Below are positions 43,401 to 56,540 of a stretch of DNA of 64,000 nucleotides, piece after piece. Source of the DNA: Isoetes taiwanensis (lineage: Eukaryota; Streptophyta; Lycopodiopsida; Isoetales; Isoetaceae); assembly GCA_021234155.1 (NCBI GenBank), contig JAJEKV010000058.1, positions 3,043,412 through 3,107,411 on the forward strand, given 5' to 3'. The position numbers and the translations under genes are program-made. Below the pieces are notes generated by a model that worked only from the letters and a program-made list of their open reading frames with translations, was not told the origin of the DNA and made no database searches. Positions within the stretch are counted from its first letter, which is position 1, and the number at the start of each line of letters is the position of its first letter.

Positions 43401-46400
43401 TTGTATTATAACAGGTTAGATGCTCAAAATTCTTTAAGCTACCCATAACTGGGCATTGTATTTCTTTACTGGATCTTTGAGAGAGGACAATGTGTCCCTC
43501 CAATGTTTAATAAGCAAGGGCAAAATGCCTTGTTGATTCTGATTTGGTTCTCATTTTTTTGCACAAGCTACAAAAATGTGATTGTGAGTTAAGTATATAC
43601 CTTTAGTAATGTCACTAATGCCTTCGGGGGTGTCCATCGGCCGGGCACTTAAGCGTGAAACTAAAATTGCAACCATGTATAATATGGCAACATCGCTTGC
43701 CAATTTAGCAGTACCACCTTGAGCTATATGTTGTCAGAGTAGTTGGTGGTACTGCTACCGTTATGGATGAGGTTGGCAATCCCTTAGGATACCAGGGTGC
43801 CCATTGAATGCTGCCATGATAGGACATGAAGAAACTTGGACAAACAACTTTTTGTGTGTTTCCCGAAGGGCAGACCTTTGGGAGATGCGGGGATAGGTGG
43901 GTTTTTCGTTTTGACTGAGATCGTTTTGGAGGGTTGCTTGGACGGTTCATATGTTGGAGCTGCTGTCCATACGGGTTGGCTACTGTCCATTAGCTTTAGG
44001 GATTGTTAGGGTCTAATCTGATCGTGCAGTAGGGGATTGTTAAGAGTCCAATTCGACGGTGTAGTAGCGCCATAAGTCTCTAAAACGCTTTGCTCCTGAG
44101 CATCCTTTTTTTTTTCAAATCCAGTAGAGCAGCAGCTCCACCTCTTTGTGTTTTGTTCCTTTGTTCGTTGTCATTAGCTAGAAACTCCTTTGATAGGCAA
44201 CAAAGCAGCAAAGTTTGAGGCAGAAGACTTTTGATCAGGAATTTTATCAAGGTTCAGTTCATTTGATTGACTGATGTACATCTAATTTTTTGTGTCCTCA
44301 TGGAGATCTTTCCTCACTGCTATGATTCTTCTTGCAGGTCAATCCCTCAGATAATTGGGATTCAAATCTGTGGTTCACATTTGTTTGTCCCATAGGTTCA
44401 GATTCCCTTCAAAATTTGCTTAGGGTTCTAAACTGCTAAACTAAATTAAATTAAATTAAATTAAATATACATGACAACCTGCTTGATGAGAGTCTCAAGT
44501 TTTTTTTGTTCTGCCATCCACTTTTATATCTTTCGCAGGTCTTTGTGCAAAACAAAAATTTGAAGGCTCTTCACTTTGTCTTTCCTTATATTGACATATA
44601 TTATTGCATTCAATGCCTATAAGGAGTTCGAAAAGTTGAGTACGGAGGTGCTAGGAATCTTTATAAATAATGCAGGGACTTACTTTATCTGCTAGGATGG
44701 TTATTTATTAAAAGGCATATCTCACCATGTACTATGCAGTTTTCTCATCTTGCATGGATATAGGTGATAGAAAATAGAACTTGGAGTGCAAAAACAAGCC
44801 ACTTCAATAGAATTGTTGCCCAGCAACTCAAGCTTTGAACTACGGGACCGCCTTGTTGCAAATCAACTTCTTCACGCTTTGTTTTACCTATCTCTTTAGC
44901 AAGAAACCACGGATCTTAGTCACGACCTCTGATCGGCCCTTTTCTAATCTAATCTTGCTTAAATCAACTTCTTCACGCTTTGTTTCGGCTGCAGATAAAC
45001 TACACTCCTATCTTTAGCAAGAATACCCTTATCCTTACAATTCTAAGGGGTGTAAGTTCTATTGTTATTGCTAAGGATAGTTACTTGGGTTCTCTACAAA
45101 TTAATCAAATTTGCATCGGGCTAGTTTGTTTGGGTTTATAAAATTTGTCCCTAATGTTATAGAAGTTTTAATGCATTTTGCTAGTCTTTTTGTTTGTCAT
45201 TTTGGTTGTTCTTTTTGTATTTTTTATTGTTTAGAAGTTTTAGTGCACTTTTGCCAGTTTTTGTTTGTCATTTTGGTGTACCACATTGGTCTACCAGTGA
45301 AGAGTGTATTGACCTTATCTCACAGGTTAAAATATCTCTTTATAATATGCAACTGGTTTTGGCATGTGGATTACTTATTTATGACAGTGCTTTAAATATG
45401 CTAGGTTGGATAAATAAAACCTAGCTATTGTTTGATTACGTGCAAGGTGAAGTGCGAAAAGATCAAGAACCAACATAACATTACAACATACCCTTTTCTT
45501 GGGGTGAATCCCCACATTCTTGGGGTGAATCTTCACATGCGGGGCATCTCTAAGCATTGAGAGCTATTGGATGGGCATATTAAGTGGGTGCCTAACTATG
45601 GGTAGTAGATGGGGATCTTCGTTTCTTAGTTATGCTCTCTCAAAGTTGGGAGCATATCGTATAGCGAGATTAGTGATGTACTATGTGGTTTTCTAAAGCT
45701 TACCTGTTAGTGCATAGGACTTTACCATGGCTATGGCTAATTGTTCTATGGTTCACTGCAGGTAACGGGGTCTCGTGCTCCAATGTGTGTTTTCACATTT
45801 ATTGCAAGTTTGATGAAGCTTACCAGACATGATAAAGAAGTACTATGCTAAAAAGTTACTATATTGTTTCATTTGGATATATGCACATTTGATCTTGAGA
45901 TCTAGTAATACTTGAGAGAAGGTTAGTACATCCTTTGTTAATGATTCAAGCTGGTTATTTTTATATTTAAAGGATATAGACATTCTGACTCTTGTAATAG
46001 TGGGTTACACTTGAATATTGTCTTTATTTGCAATATAAAGATCTTTGGAATTCTTTGGACTGAAAGTCTTGTGCTATAGTTTAAATGTTCTAGATAATGG
46101 AGAAGAATTTGTAGATTGTTGAGATTATAACAATGTCATGGCCTAAGTTGAAATACACCTGTTTTAAGCTTAGACCCACTAGTTGTACCTTAAAAGGATC
46201 CTTGCAAAAGGTCTTGGAGAGATAAAACGTCTTTTTTTTTCTTTTAATTAATTAAGTTATTTATTTAAGCTATTTTGCTTCAATTAAGCAATTTCGCTTG
46301 GGCAGTCAATAGTGATCCAGAGATCTCACTAGAACACTTGAGCTTCATACGAATTTGCAAGACTAAATTTGCAAATACAAAATACAAGGTATGAACTGGC

Positions 46401-46600
46401 AATTAGCATTTAGTTCCTAAATATCCTTGCACCTAAAATCGGGGCCACATGAGGTTGCTTTTGTGGCAATTTACAAATGGTGAATATCTGACCTTTGCTT
46501 TTGGCAAAAATAAAAGTTATTGATTAGGGCAAAAAGATTTTTTCCTTGACCTGGGCGCCAGTCGACCGTTGTTGTCGATGCCAATCTAGAATGGTAACTA
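43400..46600. other. No gene recognised; small repeats
   Basis: A (taaat)n microsatellite lies at 44442-44466. A direct repeat with aaatcaacttcttcacgctt occurs near 44860 and 44961. A duplicated block of about 45 bp (agaagttttaatgcattttg, and its variant) occurs at 45162-45206 and 45233-45276. Otherwise AT-rich and non-coding. Confidence 0.6.
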
Positions 46601-47071
46601 CTAAAAATACATTTCGGATCTGTCTGCTGCAGCTAAAAAATGAATTGAAGTTTTGGACCATGCGACAGAGCAGTTTGATCTGTTAGTTGCCGATTTGACT
46701 GCCGAATCATTTATGACAAAAGGTTGTTGCTTGGAGCTGTGCACAGCTGGCCAGAATATAGTATTTGCTGCGAATGGTGAAATGCTCACTGTATTAGTAG
46801 ATGGCCGGCCGCTGGAGATGTCAACTCCACGCCAACAAAAAATGATATTGCACATTGCTTCGATGCTAGAAAATGGAAGGCCGAAATGTTTGCAATAGGC
46901 CGTAGCAGGCATTTGACTTCCAGACTTGTAAATGGAAATGAGGCATAGGTATGAAAGGGGGAAAAATAAGTAGGCAAAAATGCAAAGGTGGATAAAAATG
47001 GGATATGGATGTCCAAATAAGAAAAAATGGCTAGGACTTGGATTGGAACAATATACCATGGGGTCTTTCAA
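46601..47071. other. Unrecognised open frames on both strands
   Basis: A minus-strand frame of 156 codons (46601-47071) overlaps a plus-strand frame of 81 codons (46653-46898, reading LVADLTAESFMTKGCCLELC). Codon choice in the plus frame looks more protein-like, but I recognise no family, and at most one strand can be meaningful. Confidence 0.25.
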
Positions 47072-47132
47072 ACTCTAACTTCCAAACTTCAAATGAGTGT
47101 CTTCCACACTTCAAGACCCAGTCATCATAACT

Positions 47133-47291
47133 TTGACCGACTGTTTGACCACAAATGAAGTACCTGTTGTAGAGTTTGACCTTAAATGCTTGTGTTGACC
47201 TTGAAGATAAGTCTGTTTTGTTTGACCTTCACATCAATGTTGGCTAATGAGCTCTTTCCAACTTTGACCTAGTCTCTTAGAGTAATTGACC
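47133..47291 (+). promoter_or_regulatory. Cluster of seven TTGACC (W-box core) motifs
   Basis: TTGACC occurs at 47133, 47145, 47176, 47195, 47222, 47264 and 47286, all on the + strand within 159 bp. TTGAC(C/T) is the core bound by WRKY transcription factors. No adjacent gene is evident, so this may be repeat-derived. Confidence 0.7.
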
Positions 47292-47551
47292 TAGTCTTAA
47301 AGCATAAGACAAATGGTTAGTATGTTGCCCTTTGGGGGCAACATCTCGCCAAAATGAAAGAATCATTGGTCCCCTCAGCCATAGAATATCACAAAAAATG
47401 GTTCATCGCGCAAAACGTATAATTATACGACTATTTTGCTATGGTTTGCATATGATTCTTCTGTTGTATTTGTGTGAGGGTATGCCATTAGTATTTATAG
47501 AGCGCATATTGTATTTCTAACTACTTTTGCACTCCCAACGTTATGGTTTTG

Positions 47552-47606
47552 GCATGCACGCGTGCATGCATTACATCACATAATGCATGCATACATGCAT
47601 GCATGT
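47552..47606. repeat. Nested palindromes rich in GCATGC
   Basis: The perfect 18-bp palindrome GCATGCACGCGTGCATGC (47552-47569) overlaps an inverted repeat with 11-bp arms tgcatgcatta (47563-47573) and taatgcatgca (47581-47591). The palindrome ACATGCATGCATGT follows at 47593-47606. CATGCATG is the plant RY motif bound by B3-domain factors. Confidence 0.9.
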
Positions 47607-47609
47607 TCA

Positions 47610-48890
47610 CCATAATTGCCCTTTTTTTTTGTGACCATATGGGTATTTTCAAAAAACAACATGCATCTTGATTTGAAATCTACATATTAGCTTTGTTTGT
47701 ATGAGAGCTAGTTAAAAAATCTTCAATTCATACGATGTAGTTTATTATGCTCGAGTGGCAAGTTGTGATATTATGTTAATGGAAGCGATAAGTTCGCGAT
47801 CTTGTGTTCATAAAAATTTCGTTGCTTTTGCTTGTATTTTAGTTCCTCAAAGAAGAACGGAAGGATATACCTCTCAAAGCATAATTTGCAAGCCTCTTCG
47901 TGATGCATCCACTTGAAGAAAGCTTTGGAGTAAGTTTTGCCAAGTTGTATAGTTGCATAGTTGTGATTTGCGTGTTCGGCAAGGGTTATTCCACAGGAGG
48001 TCAAAGTTTCAAGTTGTAATAAGCTAATTTGTTGCCAATGGACAAACTACTTATAGGATGTTTTGAAATGTCTGTTTGTAATATAATTCCAATTTATATC
48101 CTGAATACGTATTATTATGTATATTGGCATACACTTTATTATTATTTACACATTTGTTTGTCTATTTGTAATGTAAGTAGGATTCATGATGTGTTATTGC
48201 TTTCCTTTATTTGTTCGTTTTATTACTTGCTACAAAGTTGCCTTTGATTCTAAACATATTTCAATAGTACGAGAGGCCATGATCTACAAGGCAATCTACC
48301 AGAGAAGAAGGTTTGCTCGACTAGGGATATTTACACTTTCTTGTATTTTACAATATACATTATCCATGTTCGTTGATGTATTAATATTATTTCATATTCC
48401 ATGATCCATTTTCCATGTAGTTCCATTGCAATATTTCCTAGATATGGACCCATAATATTATATATAAATATGTATTAAAAGAATGTACTAATACCGCACA
48501 TTAAATCATCGCACATGGCATCCCACATATTAGGAAATTAAACCATTGAATAAAATTCACCTAGACCACCCCCAAGCTCTTTTTGGTGATATTACAATTT
48601 TTCTTGGGCGCCCAACGGTATCTATGCGAACCCTATGTACATACATGTGAATATCCCCATTGGGAGGTCCCACATATTAGATTACACCATTGGAGCAAAT
48701 CTTTCCCCAACTAAAGGCAGTTTTTCAGCTTATGCTCGATCCGATTTACACCATTGAAGAGATTTGGTTTCATCATGGTTCATCCAAGTTCTCCAAAGAT
48801 GCGTAGGCTCACGTGAGGAAGATTGAGAGGATCGTACCATTGCACCACCTCATGGCTCTAGGCGTGCTACTTGTAAAAAATCCAATTGAT
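47610..48890. other. No gene recognised
   Basis: AT-rich DNA with short overlapping frames only; no motif or repeat boundary is apparent. Confidence 0.55.
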
Positions 48891-51800
48891 GAATTGAGTG
48901 CATTATTGGCTCCATCTCCTCCAATGTACAATGGTACAAACAATCCGTAAGATTTTCTTAAGATATTCAAAGCATATTATAAAACTTATGGGCATAGAAA
49001 AGGGGACATTGTATCTCCGCTTTTCAGCAAAAGCATGGATGGAGAAGCGTAATCTTGGTTTGATTTCTTTGTCACATACAAATCCCAAGCATGGGAAGAT
49101 CTTGCTAAAGGTTTGATAGAGATTTGGGGTACTACTTGATGAAGGGAATTTGTTACAAAAGTTAATGTCTTTTTTCGCTAAACAAGGAGGGAACATAAAG
49201 TCTTACATTGAAAGATTTTCAAAATGCATTAAAGCTTGCAAATATAGCAATGTAGAGACTTCTAATTTGCAATTAATTTCTTGTTTTGTGCAAGGATTGC
49301 AGCAATGCCTTCATTATATCGAAAATTATGCAAGTTGCAATCCGCGGGGGCAGCCTTTTGCTCCATAGTCTGAGCATTCTCAACTGGCTGAGAATTATTG
49401 CAAGGGTTATGGATGGTGTCTTCTTGATCGTCCCACATCGCATGCATCACCAAGTTCTTGGGAGAAGGAGGATGTTAGAAATCACAATATACATGCTTGG
49501 TTTATGCTATTAAAAGCGAGAAACATGAAAAAAAGAGCTTGGCGATATAAAAAGCGAATTTGCAAAAGCACGAGAGGAGATGGAACAAAAGGAAAAGATC
49601 TTTGGTGAGATGTTGCGGCAAGCTTCGATTCTTATAAAACAGATGATGGACGATATAGCAAAGCAATTCAAGGAGATGGTCACAAACAAAGAAGTAAATA
49701 TCCTCCCAAGTCCCGCACTATGTACGCAATAAAGAAGGGCACTCAAAAGTTCTTGCTGGTCCAAAGAATGTGAGAAGTGCCATCAAGTGCGTGCACATTA
49801 TGCTAAGCCATGCCCATGATGTACCGTTTGTTCATCGTGGGGACCACGATGAAGAACATTGCCATAATGCGTGTTTATATGACCATAATGAAGGACGGTA
49901 ATAAAACCTCATCCCCAGATCTACAAATTTCCTTATTGATTGCAACTATAAAGAGGGACATATAATGGTACATTACCACTAAAAAGAAGGAAAAGCCACT
50001 GGCCAAAGAGAAAATGGTGGAGAAACATGTAACATTTGACCAATTTCTTTGGAAGAAATGACATTAGCATCTTACGGTCAACAACCAAACCTTGTGCTCA
50101 TGATCATCACGTGCAATCACTTCTTAGGAGTACCAAGGTAAATTTGGATCTGCTCACCTTTATTTCGGATTGCTCCATCATCACGAGGGATAGTGTTTTC
50201 AAACTGCTTTCGAACCGGTATGCACGCCTACTCTAGAATCGGGATACCTATATGCCGGTGATGTAAATGCGATGATCCGGTGTCTTTACTTGTGCAACCA
50301 ATGTTGGCAATTTCTCATTGAATAGGGTGGTACTAGATGGAGGTTCGGACTTAACGTGATGCCATATGAAGTGATGATAAAGTTAGGTCTTTGAAATAGC
50401 AAGACCCTCAAATATAGCAGTGACATCCTTCACTCTAGAAAAAGTTAGTCCTTTGGGTGAAGTTGATGTGGTTGGTCCTAGGAGGTTGAAGGAATTAGAG
50501 TGAGCATCCTTTGAGTTGTGATTTCTTTAGTGCCCAAATGAAGCATGGTGATTATGATTTGTTGCTTGGAAGGACTTGGCTATATCTGGTTGATGCAAGA
50601 CCCATTTGGAGAGCGGTGTGTGTTCTATTACGGATGGCAAGGGCCATCGCCTATATTTATAATAAAAAGGGCGCCAATACATGGAATAGGCCTCATTTCT
50701 ATTTGAAGATGCGGTACAACCCACGGCTCAAGGGCATTGTATCATGCATATCCCATCTCGCTTGATAACATTAAGGCCACCAAGCGAAGCCCGATGATAG
50801 TGCACCGGGTCAGCAAAATCACCAGAGGCTGCTAGCCTTTGGTTTGATGGAGGTTACTCGTCCACTTCTTTCCAAGTTCCCTTGAAAGATGACAAGGTAA
50901 TTGATAGAAAGGGGGCTTCATTCCTAGATGCAGATTCATGCCGAAGATGACAAAGGTTCTACTAGTTGATAGAGAAAGGGGAACTGCCATTCCTAGATGC
51001 ACCATACAAATGGATCTGGCATCTAATTTAAGAAAAACTCTCGATAGCGAATATCATGCACTTTTAAAGGTGTGCAGGATTGAAGCGAAAAGAACCCGAC
51101 TTGTCCATAACATTACTCATTTGACTCTTTTGTCCATCTTATGAGCATTCCTTGCTAATAATAAGACTTATTCACAAGTCAATGGTGAATCTTTAAAAGA
51201 TCAAAAATGCTTTATCTGATCACATGAGCTTAAAAGTGCGGATTAATTTATATTTTGGATTTATGTGCCATAAGAAAATCTAACATTTCCCAAAAATGGC
51301 ATGATCAATATATATTGATTGATTGATTGTTACTCATTTGGTCGTATTTGGATAACCATTGCTGAGTGGTAATACAAAGATATCCCATTTAGAACAAAAA
51401 TGCTTTCTTTGTAGACAAAACTGGGGAAAAATTGTGAAAAATTGGGGCTATACCGAGGAAGAAAAGTTACCTTTAGATTTTTGACAAACATTTCCAAGAC
51501 ATTCTACGTAATAGACACTAAACTTGAACCATATGTTAAAGACGTAAACATCTCAAAAATGGGTGCGATAGAACCTTGTCTATTGAAAGATGGTGATGAT
51601 GTTGAAACAAGCGGTTACAACAATTATTTCCAGTCTTATAATGACCGGCTTTGCATGGGATTACAAGGAACTTAAGGGTTATACCGAGTACAGTGTGTGC
51701 CAATTAGAGATCGAACCGGAAACTGAGCAAAACCCGGTGGAATGCAGTCTGCGCAGAATTAACCCTGAGTATTGTCTCTTGTGCGAAGAAATATAAAAAT

Positions 51801-54100
51801 CTTTTTGATGTTGGGTTTTATCTATCCGTATCGGAGAATCCCTCTTGGGTTAGTCACGAAATTGCCTTAAAAAAGAATGGCAAGCCTGTGGTATGTATTG
51901 ATTATCGTTGAACTGAACAAAGCTACGCTAAAAGACCTTATCCTCTCACCGCTTTAAGAGGAATATAAAGGTAGTAGGCGGTGAAATCTTTTCCTTCAGT
52001 GGATGATTCCTGCTTTTAACTAAATTTCTATCCGCATTTCAGAAGATCAGCCAAGACCTCGCGAACACCTGGTACTTTATGCCATGCCACTTATTTGCGA
52101 ATGCAATCTCTGCCACGTAGTAAAAAGCAAGAAGGTATCTGCAACCATTGGGAGAAAGAGGACCCGGTGGCGTTCTTGGATGATTGGCGCGCACGTCTGC
52201 GCGGTCATAATGGGATTGCAAAGCCATAATTTGAATGCGTTAGTGGGCACTTTGCGATATGTCTAAACCCATCTAAGTGCAAGTTTCGTTGAAGAAGGCA
52301 CCTTTATTGGGGCATATAGTCTCAAAGTGGGGAGTGCAGATCGATCATCACAGTGGCATTTCATTTCTGAGCGCCGCAAGAACCTTCTGACACCACATGT
52401 GAAAAGCCATTGCGCGTTTGCGATTCATCGCTCCTTAATTTTCAGACACAATCGTTCTAACCACAAATTAACACGAATGGAGCATGCGCCAAAGGAAAAG
52501 CCATGCTGCTGTAGGTTTTGTGGTCTACAGGAATGCCAAGAGGCAATGGAGACACCAGAAGCTATGAAAGCGCCTTTCCGCTTTTGCCTCCAAAGTTTAC
52601 TGTGCCATTCATAGTATTTGAGATTTGCCACCTGCTAATGCCCGGATAGCTTTGTGCCAAAGAAAGTGCCCTAAAGGCAAGTTATTTGTTGCCCGGTAAA
52701 GGGTCCGTGGCGTAAGAAAGATATCCGTAGTTGGAAAAATATGTTGTGTGATCAGCGTTTGCGTTCGAAAAGCACGACCATTATTTGTTATAGTAAAGAC
52801 ATGACTGCATTGTGAAGAAAAACCATTGCCTATGCTTATGGGAAAACTTTCAAGAAAGCAAAATTCTTGCTTTATGGATTGTATTCTGAGCCGATTCTCT
52901 TTAAAGTATACAGCAGTTAAACCCGCCCAAGCTCTTAATTCTCCTTACGCTTCAGACTTTTGAAGAAGCACATGACAATGTGAGGGTACGGATGCCAAAG
53001 ACTCTTTGCACTTTTGTCAATGCTTGATGTGACATGGATGCACCTTTAATAAACAATATTGAGTTTATGCAACTACCACATGGTATGTCCGCAGTATGAT
53101 GCTGGTTATAAATTTAAAAATATGTATGTTTAGTCCTATGTTCTTGTGGGAGATATTTTTGTGTAGGAAGCGAGTCAAGATGGCATCCATCGAGGTGTGT
53201 TGATGAAGCCAAGTGAGGGTGTTTCCTCGACCGCGTGTATGGGCTAAGGGCTCTTGGTGAGATAACAATGCAGTGCAATGCGGCAAAAGTGTTATTGGCC
53301 ATCTTATTTCAAGATCCATGACATCTCCAAGAGTTGCCTAATCATGTGAGGGGCCTATGTATTTTTGTAATCGATGTATTAGGTCTTGAAGTCGTATAAT
53401 TTGTCCATTTATGAAGTGGTCCCCCATCATCCGCACCAATCAAGGTGTAATTCAGGGCTACTTGCTATTTTCCATTAAATGGGCGAAGCTACCGCTAACC
53501 AAACAAAGCAAACTCAAGAGGTTACACGCTTACTTCTATCATCAAGTAATAACTAGGTTTGAGGCCCAAGTATAGTGTCGATAGGGGCAAAACATCGTCA
53601 ATGGTGAGACAGAACTTCCTGTAAGAATGTTGCAAACATCTCAAGAGTTCAAAGAGGTCACCCGCAGTGTAATGCTGAAAGCACAATGACCCTTAAGGCA
53701 TTATTAAGGAAGGAGGTTGTATCTAACAAACGTGATTGGTATAGCAAGTTATCACGCGCCTGGGTAGGATAAACGGAAAAGGTAACGTGAAGATACCCCA
53801 TTCAAGTTCATGGCTAGAGGTCGCTTTGCCTATTGAACCGAGGTACCTTCAGGATGGCGTTATTGCAGGTTGCACTTCCAGATGATATTGATGCAATAAA
53901 CTCATGGGATATGCAAGCTCTAGAAGAACATGTATGGGGCGGCAGATTGGAATATTCAAATGAAGAAACAAAGATCAAGCCCTATTCCGGGCAGGAACAA
54001 CCAATCCAGCAGTAATCTCTAATTGGGCGAATTTGTTTGAAATGAATAAGTGCCCAGAACCATCCGACAAAGTTTGAAGTGGTTAGGTGCAGGGCCTCAG
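48890..54100 (+). mobile_element. Degenerate Ty3/gypsy retrotransposon (gag-protease-RT, weak downstream tail)
   Basis: Domains appear in gypsy order on one strand. Gag core at 48940-49320 (KSMDGEA, then NIKSYIERFSKCIKACKYSN). A broken zinc-finger-like segment near 49770-49830. Retropepsin at about 50330-50395 (VVLDGGS followed by MPYEVMIKLG). A DYDLLLGRTWL segment at 50548-50580. RT at about 51750-52330, with remains of GFIYPY, ELNKATLKD, an IRIS-E-D-Q-P segment and a late K-C-K-F-VEEGTF motif. A weak RNase H/integrase-like tail to about 54.1 kb. Stops and frameshifts occur throughout. LTRs and primer-binding site were not located. Confidence 0.75.
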
Positions 54101-56230
54101 TGATGATGAGTTGCAGGAATTTCACGATCAAGATTCGATGAAGCAATACCCCAATCCCATCAATGGCTATCCTAAATCATTCAGGCAATGAGACCACCCT
54201 CCTTATTTTATCTCGATAAAATATATCCCGGATTATGTGATCCCTTCCATTAGTATTTCATTCATATTTTAATGCTCATACTTTTGAAATTTCTCTTTTG
54301 AAGGTAATTTCAGATTACAGGAACCCATAACCATTTTCATTTTCATCTTTTTTCTTCCCATTAGTCGCAGACCACGGAAGAACACCGAGAGAGAAACGGA
54401 AGTGAAATTCGTCCGACTTATTGTAATTTGCTTGATTTCTGAACGCTATTGGTTTTGGCGCGCGATTGATTGCGCATCGTTCTAATAAACCCTTGTTGAA
54501 GAGAATGAGAAGGAACCATCAGGAAATTGGATATACACTGGTGGTGAAGAACACCAATATCCAGAGGATCGCTTTGTAGAGACTCTTATGGGGAGCATAT
54601 GTTTGTGAGAAGAATCTATGTAGGAAACAACTGCGGTAAAGGACCCTCTATCAGAAAAGTATGTCACCTAAAGTATGGACCCCGCGATGCTTACCATTTT
54701 GCTAAATGTAGAGACATGGCAACATTTATAGCCAAGTGGTACCTATTATTATTTATATTTCGTTGTTTTGAGTATGGAGTTTGGAGATACATTGAATCGG
54801 GTCAGTTGATGGGGTCAAGATACGTGTAATTCTGGCATATTATTGTTTGACATGCGCGATAGAACATGTACGTAGGATGGAGTTTTCGTACCATTATGAA
54901 GCTGTATAAAACAGAAAAAATTGAGAAAAGAATTGAAGCTTTTGATTAATTTTGAGTTGAGGCTAAAAAATTTGAGGAATTTTTAAAAGAGAGGATTCAG
55001 GGGTTGAATTGAGCTGGTAGAGGAGTCAGGAGGAGGATATCTGGAGGTAGGAGCTTGGCAATCGCAAACAAGAACGCGACGATAAAAGCGTGGGTTTTCA
55101 CTGACGGTCAGAGATTTCATATGCTGCAGCTTGAGTCTGCCATGTGGGTTACAAGTAAGGAATACTTATTCACGATCTGTTCCTTGAAAATCTGATTTGG
55201 TATGGCTCTGATTCAGCGAAGGTTTCGGTGTAAAGACGAAACTGGAAGCAATAGGACGGGATTGGATCAGGAAAGTGAAATAAATAAAGAATATCAAAGA
55301 GGATTGAGATTTCACGGATACCCCAAAGCATCTGTGGCAGACTCGATGACTGAGTACAACGAGGCCTTAGGGAGCTGCAAGCCGTTTCAGTTGAAGGGTC
55401 GGAATTGATGTTGAGGAAGGAATTGCGCAATTTAGAACTGATAGCTGCGATGCCAGCCTGCAAATTTTCAGCCCAAACATCTTGAAACCTGCTGTGAATT
55501 GTTCTGATTTCTCAAGAATACAAGTGTCTAAATCAGAAGTCTTCGGGTTCAGAAAGCCCAAATTGATTACTGATTGCGGGCCTGAGCATGAGGGCTATTA
55601 ATGCCGACCCAACGCTGCCGTGTCCCAATGTTCTTGCCCTTTGCTCTGGTTTCTTAGATTTATTTGAGCTGTTTTTTACAATAATATTAGACAAGTGCTA
55701 TGAAAATATGCAAAGATGCTTAGTAACATTGATGGATTTGGGTCCGCTGGGTGTCTAAGGTTTAGAGAGAAATAGTTGGTCACAGCAAAGAAGATCGAGT
55801 AGCTTAAAGTTGAGTCGCAGAACAACTAAGTTGTAAGAATTTATGCATTGTCAATGGCTGAATATAAATAAGACAAATCACTAAATCTAATAAATGAAGG
55901 ATATAAGGCATGGTAAATTGCTGTTCTCGAGACAAATTGGTATGCAGCCAGATTTGAAGTCCAGCAATCTAGGACGGGCAGGAAAGGGTGGGGTTGGCGC
56001 GCCCAATCAATGCAATTGATCTAATAGCCAAGGAGTGAACCTGAATAAAACTGAAACCATATCTATAAAGCCAAGGAAACAATATGGTGAAGTGAGCACC
56101 CAGTCGATAACATTTAATTGAGCGTTATGGTTTCTCACCATCGCATCTAGCTACTTCTGTGATGAAAGTTAGGGCTAAAGTGTAAGCAACCTTGGACAAT
56201 CTGGCTTAAGAGTGTCGGTCTAGGGTCACT
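54100..56230. other. No gene recognised
   Basis: Short frames at 54482-54829 and 55170-55561 overlap on both strands without known motifs. This may be the 3' non-coding part of the gypsy element upstream, but no LTR boundary could be set. Confidence 0.45.
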
Positions 56231-56234
56231 TCAT

Positions 56235-56540
56235 AAGAAAACATTCTAATGAACACCACGTCATCATATTTGCATTGTTCCAACGTTGTCCTAGTAATTG
56301 ATTACGCCTTTATTGAACCGGCCTGGACGAGGTGGTTCTAAGTGGCCTTGTGGCTGTTCCAAGATGCCCAGTGTTCACCTGGGTGATTCCTCTGTGGGTT
56401 CTTGTGCGACACCTGCTAGTTCCTCCCTTGGCCTGGATTGCTACCAACTCTGTGAAACCGCCGCAGAGGTCCCCGCATGCCACGTAATGAGGGAAAGGAT
56501 ACGAGGTTCACCCCACCACCGGCTAAGTGGCTTGGTAATG
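56235..56540. repeat. Dispersed repeat, copy 2 (partner at 26050-26400)
   Basis: Shares taatgaacaccac, tttgcattgttcc and gatacgaggttcaccccacc with the copy near 26 kb. Divergence suggests old, independent copies of a transposon-derived sequence. Confidence 0.45.
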
